Positions 46,382 to 54,814 of a stretch of DNA of 64,000 nucleotides are shown here, piece after piece. Numbering within the stretch: position 1 is the stretch's first letter; each line of letters opens with the position of its first letter. The notes beneath the pieces are model-generated. The model had not been told where the DNA came from and did not search any database. It saw only the letters and a list, made by a program, of their open reading frames with translations. Source of the stretch: Prevotella bivia DSM 20514 (GTDB lineage Bacteria; Bacteroidota; Bacteroidia; Bacteroidales; Bacteroidaceae); the NCBI RefSeq assembly GCF_000262545.1, contig NZ_JH660660.1, positions 1 through 64,000 on the forward strand, read 5' to 3'. Made by a program: the position numbers and the translations under genes.

Positions 46382-47575
46382 GTGAAAAAGATATTATCAA
46401 TATTGTTGCTGATGCTAGTCTCAATTGCCTCTTTTGGACAGAGAAAACAAATACAAACAGCAGAGGAACAATTGAAAAAAGGTAAAGAATTGGTGAAAGT
46501 AGAAAAGGCAATGGAATTATTGCTTAAAGATTCTGCTAATAGGACTAATTCTAAAATATGGCTGCTTCTTTGTGAAGCACTGATTAAACAATATGATCAG
46601 GGCAATGAAAAGTTGTACTTAAAGCAAAAATACGATACTACAGCTTTCTTTAATATAACAAGAAAACTGTATCATACTATGAGTAGTTTTGATTCTGTTG
46701 ATGTAAGGAATAATCCTAGCAGGAAACCTAAATATAGAGAAAAGCATGCAAAACTGCTCAACTCCATTCGCCCTAACCTTTTTAATGGTGGGGTATTCTT
46801 CATTCATGCGCAGGATTTCAAGCAGGCTTATAGCTTCTTTGATGACTTTATTTTATTAGATAATTTGCCACTTTTTACAGGATATCACTACAAGAATAGT
46901 GATCCTTTAATTCCACATGCAGCTTATTGGGCTATGTATTGTGGATATAAAATACAAGATGCTACCTTAATATTAAAGCATAAAGAATGGGCTGAAAAAG
47001 ATAGTTCGATGCTCAACTTTGTAAAGCAATATGAGGCAGAAGCATATCTATTACAAGAGGATACGATAAAGTATGTTCACGCATTGAAAGATGGATTTTC
47101 ACAATATCCTAATTTTGGCTATTTCTTTCCACGTTTGATAGAATATTATGACAAGATAGGTGCAAACGATTCGGCATTAATCGTTGCTGATAGTGCGTTA
47201 AAAGTCGATTCAACGAATGTGTTGTTTCGTTTTGCTAAAAGCACAGCTTTGCTTAATCTAGGTAAATATAATCAAAGTATTGCTATATGTAAGCAATTGA
47301 TAAAAGAGAGGGAAGATTTTGCGGACGCTTACTACAATATTGGGGTGGCGTACTTTAATCAAGCTATTGAGCTAGATAAGAATTGGCAACGGAGTAGTGT
47401 AAAACGTAATAGTATTGTGGCATATTATGAGAAAGCACTTCCTTATATAGAGAAATATAAGGAACTAATGCCCGATAGTAAAAAAAAGTGGCTAGCTCCA
47501 CTTTACACAATTTATTTGAACCTAAATATGGGTAAAGAATTTGACATAATAGATAGGATAAGAAATGGAAAATAA
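46382..47575 (+). CDS. Exported TPR protein, paralogue 3 of 3 (GTG start)
   Basis: A 397-residue paralogue. The start is GTG at 46382, the overlapping ATG at 46380 being followed at once by TGA; an AGGAGA lies upstream. The signal peptide ends near SFGQ (20). The shared motifs are NNPSRKPKYREKHAK, NGGVFF and the terminal KKWLAPLYTIYLNL. TPR units include LGKYNQSIAICKQLIKERED and FADAYYNIGVAYFNQ. The last 11 bases overlap the DEAD-box helicase gene, so the two are translationally coupled. Confidence 0.8.
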   Translation: MKKILSILLLMLVSIASFGQRKQIQTAEEQLKKGKELVKVEKAMELLLKDSANRTNSKIWLLLCEALIKQYDQGNEKLYLKQKYDTTAFFNITRKLYHTMSSFDSVDVRNNPSRKPKYREKHAKLLNSIRPNLFNGGVFFIHAQDFKQAYSFFDDFILLDNLPLFTGYHYKNSDPLIPHAAYWAMYCGYKIQDATLILKHKEWAEKDSSMLNFVKQYEAEAYLLQEDTIKYVHALKDGFSQYPNFGYFFPRLIEYYDKIGANDSALIVADSALKVDSTNVLFRFAKSTALLNLGKYNQSIAICKQLIKEREDFADAYYNIGVAYFNQAIELDKNWQRSSVKRNSIVAYYEKALPYIEKYKELMPDSKKKWLAPLYTIYLNLNMGKEFDIIDRIRNGK

Positions 47576-48881
47576 TAAGATATTAGACAAACTTGGTATA
47601 ACGCCAAATGAAATGCAGAAAGCTACATTTGATGCTATTTTGCATACAGATAAGGATGTTGTAGTACTTTCTCCTACTGGTACAGGTAAGTCTTTTGCTT
47701 ATCTCATACCATTATGCCAACGTATCAATGCAAAAAGTGATAATGTGCAAGCTGTTGTTGTATTGCCTAGTAGAGAATTAGCTTTGCAATCAGCTACCGT
47801 AGTGAAAGACTTAGGTAGTGGACTTCGTGCAATGGCATTGTATGGAGGTAGAGCAACTATGGACGAACATAGGTTATTGCGAGAAGTAAAACCTCAAATA
47901 GTATTTACAACTCCAGGACGCTTTAACGATCACCTTGATAAGGATAACCTTGATGTTAGAGAAGTGGTATGGATGGTTATAGACGAGTTTGATAAATGTT
48001 TGGAAATGGGCTTTCAAAAAGAAATGTCTAGTCTCATATTCAAGCTTCCTAATATTAAACGTCGTATTCTCCTTTCTGCTACATACTCAGAGGAAATTCC
48101 AAGCTTTGTTTCTATGGGTAGATTGATGAAGATTGACTATTCTGATAAAGACGAAGTCGTTTCGGATCGTATTAAAACTTTTATTGTTAACAGTCCAGAT
48201 AAAGATAAACTTGAAACACTTTCCGACTTACTTTGCACATTTAGGGATCAAAGTTCAATAGTGTTTTTAAATTATCGCGACTCGGTAGAACGTACTGCTA
48301 GTTTCTTACGTGAGAAGGGGTTTACACTGTCCTTATTTCATGGAGGATTAGATCAAACTGAGCGAGAAGCTGCCCTTTATAAGTTCTCAAATGGATCGGC
48401 AAATATTCTTGTTAGCACAGACCTTGCTGCACGAGGACTAGATATTCCTGATGTAAATAATATTGTTCATTATCATCTTCCAGAAGGAGAAGATAGCTTT
48501 GTGCATAGAGTTGGGCGAACTGCGAGGTGGGACAAGGAGGGGGCTACTTTTTTCATTCTTGGTCCAGAAGAGAAACTTCCTGATTATATTAAGGAAGAAT
48601 ATGAAGAGGTAGTATTGCCTGACGAGCTTCCTGCGCCATCCGAACCTAAGATGGCAACCTTATATATAGGGAAGGGAAAGAAGGATAAAATAGCTAAGAC
48701 AGACATTGTAGGGTTTCTTTGTAAAATAGGTGGATTGCAATCATCAGAAATAGGAAAGATTGATGTAAAAGATAGATACTCTTATGTTGCGATAAAAAAA
48801 AGAAAAATTTCTTCTGTAATAACAAATACTAAAGATAAAAAAATAAAGGGTATCCGTACTATTTTGGAAGAAATTAGGTAG
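47565..48881 (+). CDS. DEAD-box RNA helicase, DbpA-like with DEFD motif
   Basis: A 438-residue ATP-dependent RNA helicase. Q-motif region at the start, Walker A SPTGTGKS (36-43), motif Ia PSRELALQ, motif II D140-E-F-D143 instead of DEAD, SAT (171-173), and second RecA domain with STDLAARGLDIP and HRVGRTAR. The C-terminal 75 residues (ATLYIGKGKKDKIAKTDIVG and on) match the DbpA RNA-binding domain, which targets 23S rRNA hairpin 92 in E. coli. So a role in large-subunit assembly is likely. The DEFD variant should still bind Mg-ATP through D140 and E141. Confidence 0.9.
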   Translation: MENNKILDKLGITPNEMQKATFDAILHTDKDVVVLSPTGTGKSFAYLIPLCQRINAKSDNVQAVVVLPSRELALQSATVVKDLGSGLRAMALYGGRATMDEHRLLREVKPQIVFTTPGRFNDHLDKDNLDVREVVWMVIDEFDKCLEMGFQKEMSSLIFKLPNIKRRILLSATYSEEIPSFVSMGRLMKIDYSDKDEVVSDRIKTFIVNSPDKDKLETLSDLLCTFRDQSSIVFLNYRDSVERTASFLREKGFTLSLFHGGLDQTEREAALYKFSNGSANILVSTDLAARGLDIPDVNNIVHYHLPEGEDSFVHRVGRTARWDKEGATFFILGPEEKLPDYIKEEYEEVVLPDELPAPSEPKMATLYIGKGKKDKIAKTDIVGFLCKIGGLQSSEIGKIDVKDRYSYVAIKKRKISSVITNTKDKKIKGIRTILEEIR

Positions 48882-49087
48882 ATATTGCTTTCAAAATGAC
48901 AAGATGTTTCTTTGTGTGTGCGAGAACATAGGTATTTGACTTAACAAATAGAGTAAATAAAAAAAATGGTTAAATGCTTGTAAGACTAAAAATAAAAGCG
49001 TAAATTCGCATCGTGAGTAAAGAAAAATGCAACAAACCTAGCATTTGCTCAAAAAATGATTAAACTAACATTAAACAATATATGCAT

Positions 49088-50158
49088 ATGAAGAAGTACA
49101 ATTTTGGTGCAGGTCCCTGCATTCTTCCACGTGAAGTGATTGAAAAGACAGCAAGTGCTATCTTAGATTTTAATGGTATTGGTCTATCTATTGCTGAGAT
49201 TAGCCACAGATCAAAGGACTTTCAGCCTGTAATGGATGAAGCTCAGGCTTTGGTAAAAGAAGTATTGGATGTTCCTGAAGGGTATTCTGTATTGTTCCTT
49301 GGTGGTGGTGCTTCGTTGCAGTTCACTCAGATCCCTGCTAACTTCCTTGTAAAGAAGGCTGGTTATGTAAATACAGGTGTTTGGGCAAAGAAGGCAATGA
49401 AAGAAGCTAAACTTTATGGTGAAACTATTGAAGTTGCATCTTCTGCAGATGATAATTACACTTACCTTCCAAAGAACTTTGATGTACCTACAGATCTTGA
49501 CTATCTACACGTAACAACTAACAATACTATTTATGGTACTGAGTTGCACAAGGATCTTGATGTTCCTGTACGTATGATTGGTGATATGTCATCTGATATT
49601 TTCAGCCGTCCTGTTGATGTTTCTAAGTATGATTGTATCTATGGTGGTGCTCAGAAGAACTTGTCTATGGCAGGTGTTACGTTTATTATTGTTAAGGATG
49701 ATGTCCTTGGTCGTGTTGAGCGTGAAATTCCAACAATGTTAGACTATCGTACACATGTTAAGAAAGGCTCTATGTTTAATACTCCTCCTGTAGTTCCTAT
49801 CTATACAGCTCTTGAAAACCTACGTTGGATCAAGGCTCAAGGTGGTGTAAAGGCTATGGAGAAACTTGCAAAGGAGCGTGCTGACTTGCTTTATGGAGAA
49901 ATTGATCGCAACAAGTTGTTCCATGGCACTGTTAAGTGTGAGGAAGATCGTTCTTACATGAACATCTGCTTCGTATTAAATGATGAGTACAGCGAACTAC
50001 AAGATGATTTCTTCAAGTTTGCTACAGAGCGTGGTATGGTAGGTGTTAAGGGACATCGCGATGTTGGTGGCTTCCGTGCTAGCTGCTACAATGCTATGAC
50101 TGTTGAGGGTGTTAAGGCACTTGTCGACTGTATGCAGGAATACGAAAAGAAGCACTAA
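49088..50158 (+). CDS. serC: Phosphoserine aminotransferase
   Basis: A 356-residue PLP enzyme converting 3-phosphohydroxypyruvate and glutamate to phosphoserine. The family start [14 protein letters not shown] sets the start at 49088 (an ATG two codons earlier is possible). GGGASLQF binds the cofactor phosphate and K190 ([11 protein letters not shown]) forms the Schiff base. The end [11 protein letters not shown] binds substrate phosphate. It heads a serine cluster with serA (88-base gap with a hairpin) and DUF1015. Confidence 0.96.
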   Translation: MKKYNFGAGPCILPREVIEKTASAILDFNGIGLSIAEISHRSKDFQPVMDEAQALVKEVLDVPEGYSVLFLGGGASLQFTQIPANFLVKKAGYVNTGVWAKKAMKEAKLYGETIEVASSADDNYTYLPKNFDVPTDLDYLHVTTNNTIYGTELHKDLDVPVRMIGDMSSDIFSRPVDVSKYDCIYGGAQKNLSMAGVTFIIVKDDVLGRVEREIPTMLDYRTHVKKGSMFNTPPVVPIYTALENLRWIKAQGGVKAMEKLAKERADLLYGEIDRNKLFHGTVKCEEDRSYMNICFVLNDEYSELQDDFFKFATERGMVGVKGHRDVGGFRASCYNAMTVEGVKALVDCMQEYEKKH

Positions 50159-50173
50159 TCTTATTATAATCAA

Positions 50174-50210
50174 CTGATAGGTAGCAGCATAAAAGTGTGC
50201 TGCCTATCAG
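50174..50210 (+). terminator. Hairpin between serC and serA
   Basis: CTGATAGGTAGCA (50174-50186) pairs with TGCTGCCTATCAG (50198-50210), one G-T pair. It is not followed by a T run, so it may be a processing or attenuation site rather than a full terminator. Confidence 0.5.
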
Positions 50211-50246
50211 TAATATAAAAATTACCTATAACTAAAACTGTTTGCT

Positions 50247-51164
50247 ATGAAAGTTTTAATTGCAACCGAAAAACCTTTTGCAGCTGCTGCTGTTAAAGGC
50301 ATTAAAGAAGAACTTGAAGGTGCAAAGCATGAAGTTGTTTTGCTAGAGAAATATACAGAGAAGTCTCAACTATTAGCAGCTGTTGCTGATGCTGATGCTA
50401 TGATCATTCGCTCTGATAAAGTTGATACAGAAGTTTTTAATGCAGCTAAGAAGTTGAAGATTGTTGTACGTGCTGGTGCAGGTTTCGATAATATCGACTT
50501 AGCTGCTTCTACTGCTCATAATGTAGTATCAGAAAACACTCCTGGACAAAACTCAAACGCTGTGGCTGAACTTGTATTTGGTTTGTTAGTATTTGGTGTT
50601 CGTGGCTTCTATAATGGTAAGTCAGGTACAGAGTTGAAAGGTAAGAAACTTGGTATTCTTGCTTTTGGTAATGTTGGTCGTAATGTAGCTCGTATTGCTA
50701 AAGGCTTTGGAATGGATGTTTATGCATACGATGCATACTGCCCAGCTAACGTTATTGAAGAAGCAGGAGTTCATGCTGTTGCTAATCAGGAAGAATTATT
50801 CAAGAATTGTGATGTAGTTTCTCTACACATTCCTGCAACTCCTGAAACCATAAAGAGTATTAACTACAACCTAGTAAATATGATGCCTAAAGGTGGTATT
50901 GTAGTGAACACTGCTCGTAAGGAAGTTATCAATGAGGAAGAGTTGGTTAAGTTAATGGCTGAGCGTGAGGATATCAAGTTCATTACAGACATTAAGCCTG
51001 ATGCTGATGCTGAGTTTGCGAAGTTTGAAGGAAGATACTTCAGCACACCTAAGAAGATGGGGGCTCAAACTGCAGAAGCTAACACAAATGCTGGTATTGC
51101 TGCAGCAAAGCAGATTAATGCTTTCTTTGCAACAGGTGATACCAAATTCCAAGTAAATAAATAA
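50247..51164 (+). CDS. serA: D-3-phosphoglycerate dehydrogenase, short lysine type
   Basis: A 305-residue NAD-dependent enzyme for the first step of serine synthesis. The Rossmann loop is GILAFGNVGRNVA (136-148); the substrate Arg is R224 (NTARKEV). There is no ACT or ASB regulatory domain, so no serine feedback site. The usual catalytic His (TPHxG) is absent: the motif is STPKKMGAQTAEAN, with lysines at 269-270. This matches the type IIIK enzymes described for Entamoeba histolytica and related Bacteroides. It follows serC, which supports the role. Confidence 0.92.
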   Translation: MKVLIATEKPFAAAAVKGIKEELEGAKHEVVLLEKYTEKSQLLAAVADADAMIIRSDKVDTEVFNAAKKLKIVVRAGAGFDNIDLAASTAHNVVSENTPGQNSNAVAELVFGLLVFGVRGFYNGKSGTELKGKKLGILAFGNVGRNVARIAKGFGMDVYAYDAYCPANVIEEAGVHAVANQEELFKNCDVVSLHIPATPETIKSINYNLVNMMPKGGIVVNTARKEVINEEELVKLMAEREDIKFITDIKPDADAEFAKFEGRYFSTPKKMGAQTAEANTNAGIAAAKQINAFFATGDTKFQVNK

Positions 51165-51208
51165 TTCTTTAGATAAGGAGTTTTACTTACATTTTTACAT
51201 TCGAGAAA

Positions 51209-51252
51209 ATATTATAATGGCTACATTTATATTGTGTAGTCCATTATAATAT
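51209..51252 (+). terminator. Hairpin between serA and DUF1015 gene
   Basis: Arms ATATTATAATGG-CTACA and TGTAGTCCATTATAATAT pair with one extra base, then CTTTCACTTT. It is a possible terminator or attenuator of the serine genes. Confidence 0.5.
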
Positions 51253-51297
51253 CTTTCACTTTAAACACTATTAATCTTATCTTAAAACCTAAATAAT

Positions 51298-52545
51298 ATG
51301 GCAATTGTAAAACCATTTAAAGGCGTTCGTCCTCCAAAACAGTTTGTCGAAGAAGTTCAAAGTCGTCCTTACGACGTACTTAACTCTGAAGAAGCAAGAG
51401 AGGAAGCTGGCAATAACGAAAAAAGTTTATATCATATAATCAAGCCAGAAATCAACTTTCCTGTAGGAACTAGTGAATATGATCCTAAGGTATACGAAAG
51501 TGCAGCAGAGAACTTCAAAAAGTTCCAAGATAAAGGTTGGTTAGTTCAAGACAATAAAGAGCGTTATTATATTTATGCTCAGACTATGAACGGTAAGACA
51601 CAATATGGTCTTGTTGTGGGTGCATACGTTGATGATTACATGAATGGCACTATAAAAAAGCATGAATTAACACGTCGCGATAAGGAAGAGGATCGTATGA
51701 AGCATGTTCGTGTAAACAACGCTAATATTGAGCCTGTATTCTTTGCTTATCCAGACAATAAAGTGCTTGATGAATTGGTCAATCGCTATGCTGCTACTGA
51801 ACCAGAATACGATTTTGTTGCTCCTATTGATGGTTTCCGTCATCAACTATGGATTATTGATAATGATCAAGATATCAAATTGGTTACAGAAGAATTTGGT
51901 AAAATGCCTAATCTTTATATTGCTGATGGACATCACCGTTCTGCAGCAGCAGCATTAGTTGGCGCAGAAAAAGCTAAGCAAAATCCTAATCACAAAGGTG
52001 ATGAAGAGTATAACTATTTTATGGCTGTATGCTTCCAAGCTAGCCAATTAACAATCTTAGATTATAACCGCGTTGTTAAGGATCTTAATGGTATGACTAC
52101 TGATGAGTTCTTGACTGCTCTTGCAAAGAACTTTACTGTTCAGAAGAAGGGACATACAGAGTATCGTCCTAAGCAGCTACACGAATTCTCACTATATATT
52201 GACGAGAATTGGTACAGTCTCATTGCTAAAGAAGGTACATACAATGATGCAGATCCTATCGGTGTTCTTGATGTTGACATCTCTAGTCGTTTGATTCTTG
52301 ACGAACTTATGAATATTAAGGATTTACGTTCAGATAAGCGTATCGACTTCGTTGGTGGTTTACGTGGATTATCAGAATTGAAACGTCGTGTTGATAGTGG
52401 TGAAATGCGTTGGGCATTAGCACTTTATCCTGTTTCTATGCAACAAATTATGGATATTGCTGATAGTGGTAAGATTATGCCACCAAAGGCAACATGGTTT
52501 GAGCCAAAACTTCGTTCTGGTCTTATCATTCATAAGCTAGACTAA
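51298..52545 (+). CDS. DUF1015 family protein with ADGHHR motif
   Basis: A 415-residue protein of the DUF1015 family. The N-terminus MAIVKPFKGVRPP is typical. YIADGHHRSAAA (208-219) resembles the DGHxR loop of the ParB/SerK/SbnI superfamily, which includes free-serine kinases; KKHELTRRDKEEDR (120-133) is another conserved patch. Its place right after serC-serA, seen also in other Bacteroidetes, links it to serine metabolism: serine kinase or phosphoserine phosphatase substitute are both possible. No serB lies in this window. Activity is inferred, not shown. Confidence 0.8.
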   Translation: MAIVKPFKGVRPPKQFVEEVQSRPYDVLNSEEAREEAGNNEKSLYHIIKPEINFPVGTSEYDPKVYESAAENFKKFQDKGWLVQDNKERYYIYAQTMNGKTQYGLVVGAYVDDYMNGTIKKHELTRRDKEEDRMKHVRVNNANIEPVFFAYPDNKVLDELVNRYAATEPEYDFVAPIDGFRHQLWIIDNDQDIKLVTEEFGKMPNLYIADGHHRSAAAALVGAEKAKQNPNHKGDEEYNYFMAVCFQASQLTILDYNRVVKDLNGMTTDEFLTALAKNFTVQKKGHTEYRPKQLHEFSLYIDENWYSLIAKEGTYNDADPIGVLDVDISSRLILDELMNIKDLRSDKRIDFVGGLRGLSELKRRVDSGEMRWALALYPVSMQQIMDIADSGKIMPPKATWFEPKLRSGLIIHKLD

Positions 52546-52564
52546 GTGGAACTTTAATATTTAT

Positions 52565-53158
52565 ATGTGTAACGACAAGTATAAGACAATATTAGAAAAT
52601 CAAATAAGCGAGGGATTTTACTCTGAAAAGCGGAGTAAATTCCTCGCTTTTGCCCATCATGTAAATTCTGCAGCCGAGGCGTTGAAGTTTGTGAAAGAAT
52701 ATCGGAAGAAATATTATGATGCACGACATTGTTGCTACGCTTATGTCGTGGGAGCTGATAGAAGTGAATTTAGATCTAATGATGATGGAGAACCATCGTC
52801 TACGGCAGGTAAGCCGATACTAGGACAAATTAATAGTAATGAGTTGACTAATATTCTTATTATCGTTATTCGCTATTATGGTGGTGTAAATTTAGGTACT
52901 AGTGGGTTGATAGAAGCATACCGATTAGCTGCTGCCAATGCTATTGTAAATAGCAATATTGAGGAACGGTTTGTAGAAGAGATTGTTAAGTTTACTTTTA
53001 CTTATCCTATGATGAATGATGTTATGCGTATAGTAAAAGATATGGAACCACGTATTGTTAGCCAGACATTCGATAATACATGTGAAATAGTTCTATCTAT
53101 TAGACAAAGTAAAGCAGACGAACTTCGTACCAGATTGAAGAAACTTTCATTTGATTAA
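52565..53158 (+). CDS. YigZ/IMPACT family protein
   Basis: A 197-residue protein of the IMPACT/YigZ family. The N-terminal UPF0029 domain has SKFLAFAHHVNSAAEA, DARHCCYAYVVG, then DDGEPSSTAGKPIL and YYGGVNLGTSGLIEAYRLAA; a short C-terminal domain of elongation-factor-like fold follows. IMPACT in eukaryotes dampens GCN2; the bacterial role is unclear. It lies 19 bases after DUF1015 and so is probably co-transcribed. Confidence 0.88.
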   Translation: MCNDKYKTILENQISEGFYSEKRSKFLAFAHHVNSAAEALKFVKEYRKKYYDARHCCYAYVVGADRSEFRSNDDGEPSSTAGKPILGQINSNELTNILIIVIRYYGGVNLGTSGLIEAYRLAAANAIVNSNIEERFVEEIVKFTFTYPMMNDVMRIVKDMEPRIVSQTFDNTCEIVLSIRQSKADELRTRLKKLSFD

Positions 53159-53190
53159 TTTGGTAATATTATCATTTTATATTACTTTTG
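53159..53190 (+). promoter_or_regulatory. Promoter of tRNA-Ser
   Basis: TTTG (53159-53162), 20 bases, TACTTTTG (53183-53190). The tRNA 5' end is 12 bases downstream, which fits the expected start and confirms the promoter pattern used throughout. Confidence 0.7.
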
Positions 53191-53201
53191 TGTTACGATA
53201 A

Positions 53202-53290
53202 GGAAGTATGGCAGAGTGACCGAATGCGCTGGACTCGAAATCCGGTATACGCCTCACCGCGTATCGGGGGTTTGAATCCCTCTACTTCCG
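53202..53290 (+). tRNA. tRNA-Ser (anticodon CGA)
   Basis: Acceptor arm GGAAGTA (53202-53208) pairs with TACTTCC (53283-53289), discriminator G at 53290. The anticodon loop CTCGAAA gives CGA, reading UCG. A long variable arm (TATACGCCTCACCGCGTATCG region) marks a class II tRNA, and GGTTTGAATCC is the T-loop. CCA is not encoded. Confidence 0.95.
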
Positions 53291-53295
53291 CTCTT

Positions 53296-53357
53296 GTTAT
53301 AAAAAATCTTTTGCTTGTTTATATTTTGTTTTAGCAGCAAAAGATAGTTTTTATAAC
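53296..53357 (+). terminator. Hairpin after tRNA-Ser
   Basis: GTTATAAAAA-ATCTTTTGCT (53296-53315) pairs with AGCAAAAGATAGTTTTTATAAC (53336-53357), a 20-bp stem with a two-base bulge. It shares the ATCTTTTGCT core of the 22-bp arrays but is not 22-phased. It lies between tRNA-Ser and the convergent sugar dehydrogenase. Confidence 0.6.
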
Positions 53358-53399
53358 ATCTTATTTAAGAGGATTAATGCTAGATGTTCTAGTTAGGAT

Positions 53400-54656
53400 T
53401 TAATCTCGTTTAAATATATCCCTTGTATATACTTTCTCTTTAACATCATCAAGGCTACTATCGTAACGATTGGCTATGATGCTTTGTGAACGTTTTTTAA
53501 ACTCACTTAGGTTATTAACTATTTCACTTCCAAAGAAAGTCGTTCCATCTTCTAAAGTTGGTTCATAGATAATAACTTGAGCCCCTTTAGCCTTAATGCG
53601 TTTCATAATTCCTTGGATAGAACTTTGACGGAAGTTATCGCTATTCGACTTCATCGTTAAGCGATATACTCCTATAATACATATTTTTTCGTTGTTAGGG
53701 TTATAATCGCCTTTATCATTATAATCGTAATAGCCTGCGATGTGAAGAACCTGATTTGCTATGAAATCTTTCCGTGTACGATTACTTTCTACAATGGCTT
53801 GTATCAGATTTTCGGGTACATCTTCATAATTTGCTAGTAATTGCTTGGTATCTTTTGGCAAGCAATAGCCACCGTAACCAAATGAAGGGTTATTATAGAA
53901 AGAGCCAATACGTGGGTCAAGGCAAACCCCTTGAATAATATTTGCAGTATCAAGACCTTTCACTTCTGCGTAAGTATCAAGCTCGTTGAAATAGCTTACG
54001 CGCAAAGCTAGGTATGTATTAGCAAAAAGTTTTACGGCTTCTGCTTCTGTGAGTCCCATGAAAAGGGTAGGAACGTTTTTTTTAATGGCACCTTGCTGTA
54101 GTAGTTCGGCAAAGATATGGGCAGCTTTATCCAAATGCTCATCACCTTCAGGGCGACCTACTATAATTCTGTTTGGATAAAGATTATCGTATAGTGCTTT
54201 GCTCTCACGCAAAAATTCAGGAGCGAAGATAATGTTATTGCATTGATATTTATCTCTTACACTTTCTGTATATCCAACAGGTATAGTAGATTTGATGATC
54301 ATTATAGCCTTTGGATTAACTTCAAGCACTAGTTCTATTACTTCTTCTACATGACGTGTATCGAAATAGTTGCGTACAGGGTCATAATTAGTAGGAGTAG
54401 CAATTACCACAAAGTCGGCATTTTTATATGCTTCTTTCCCATTTATTGTAGCTTTTAGGGAGAGCGATTTATTCTTTAGATAATCTTCTATGTAGTCGTC
54501 TTGGATAGGAGAGATACCACGCTTGATCATATCAACCTTTTCCTCTACAACATCTACAGTTACCACTTCATTATGCTGACTAAGCAATATCGCAATACTT
54601 AACCCAACATATCCAGAACCAGCAACAGCTATCTTATAATTATTCTCCATACCCAT
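53400..54656 (-). CDS. UDP-glucose 6-dehydrogenase-type nucleotide-sugar dehydrogenase
   Basis: A 418-residue enzyme that oxidises a UDP-sugar to the uronate. NAD loop [10 protein letters not shown] (11-20), STIPVGYT near 123-130, catalytic Cys C265 in [12 protein letters not shown], and [15 protein letters not shown] (212-226) with the domain-linking helix. Size fits UDP-glucose dehydrogenase (Ugd), but UDP-N-acetylhexosamine dehydrogenases look alike. The ATG two codons later (54650) may be the real start. No capsule genes adjoin, so the pathway is unclear. Confidence 0.88.
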   Translation of the reverse strand: MGMENNYKIAVAGSGYVGLSIAILLSQHNEVVTVDVVEEKVDMIKRGISPIQDDYIEDYLKNKSLSLKATINGKEAYKNADFVVIATPTNYDPVRNYFDTRHVEEVIELVLEVNPKAIMIIKSTIPVGYTESVRDKYQCNNIIFAPEFLRESKALYDNLYPNRIIVGRPEGDEHLDKAAHIFAELLQQGAIKKNVPTLFMGLTEAEAVKLFANTYLALRVSYFNELDTYAEVKGLDTANIIQGVCLDPRIGSFYNNPSFGYGGYCLPKDTKQLLANYEDVPENLIQAIVESNRTRKDFIANQVLHIAGYYDYNDKGDYNPNNEKICIIGVYRLTMKSNSDNFRQSSIQGIMKRIKAKGAQVIIYEPTLEDGTTFFGSEIVNNLSEFKKRSQSIIANRYDSSLDDVKEKVYTRDIFKRD

Positions 54657-54743
54657 TTAGCTATTAGTTATTTTATAGAATAAGACAAAGGTAAGGATTT
54701 TTCCCATTTTATAGTAGCTTATGGGGTATTAAATTGATAAGAA

Positions 54744-54802
54744 AAGGAGTTAAAGCCTAATCAAGCTACCTAAAACAATAGCTTTGGTGACTTTAACTCC
54801 TT
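54744..54802 (-). terminator. Terminator of glutamine synthetase gene
   Basis: AAGGAGTTAAAG (54744-54755) pairs with CTTTAACTCCTT (54791-54802), with an inner AAGCTA/TAGCTT stem. On the minus strand a T-rich tract follows. Confidence 0.65.
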
Positions 54803-54814
54803 ATATTTTACGAA

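Noticed and set aside
53296..53357. Fifth copy of the 22-bp array
   Set aside because: It shares the ATCTTTTGCT core but the spacing is not 22 and it reads better as a hairpin after the tRNA.
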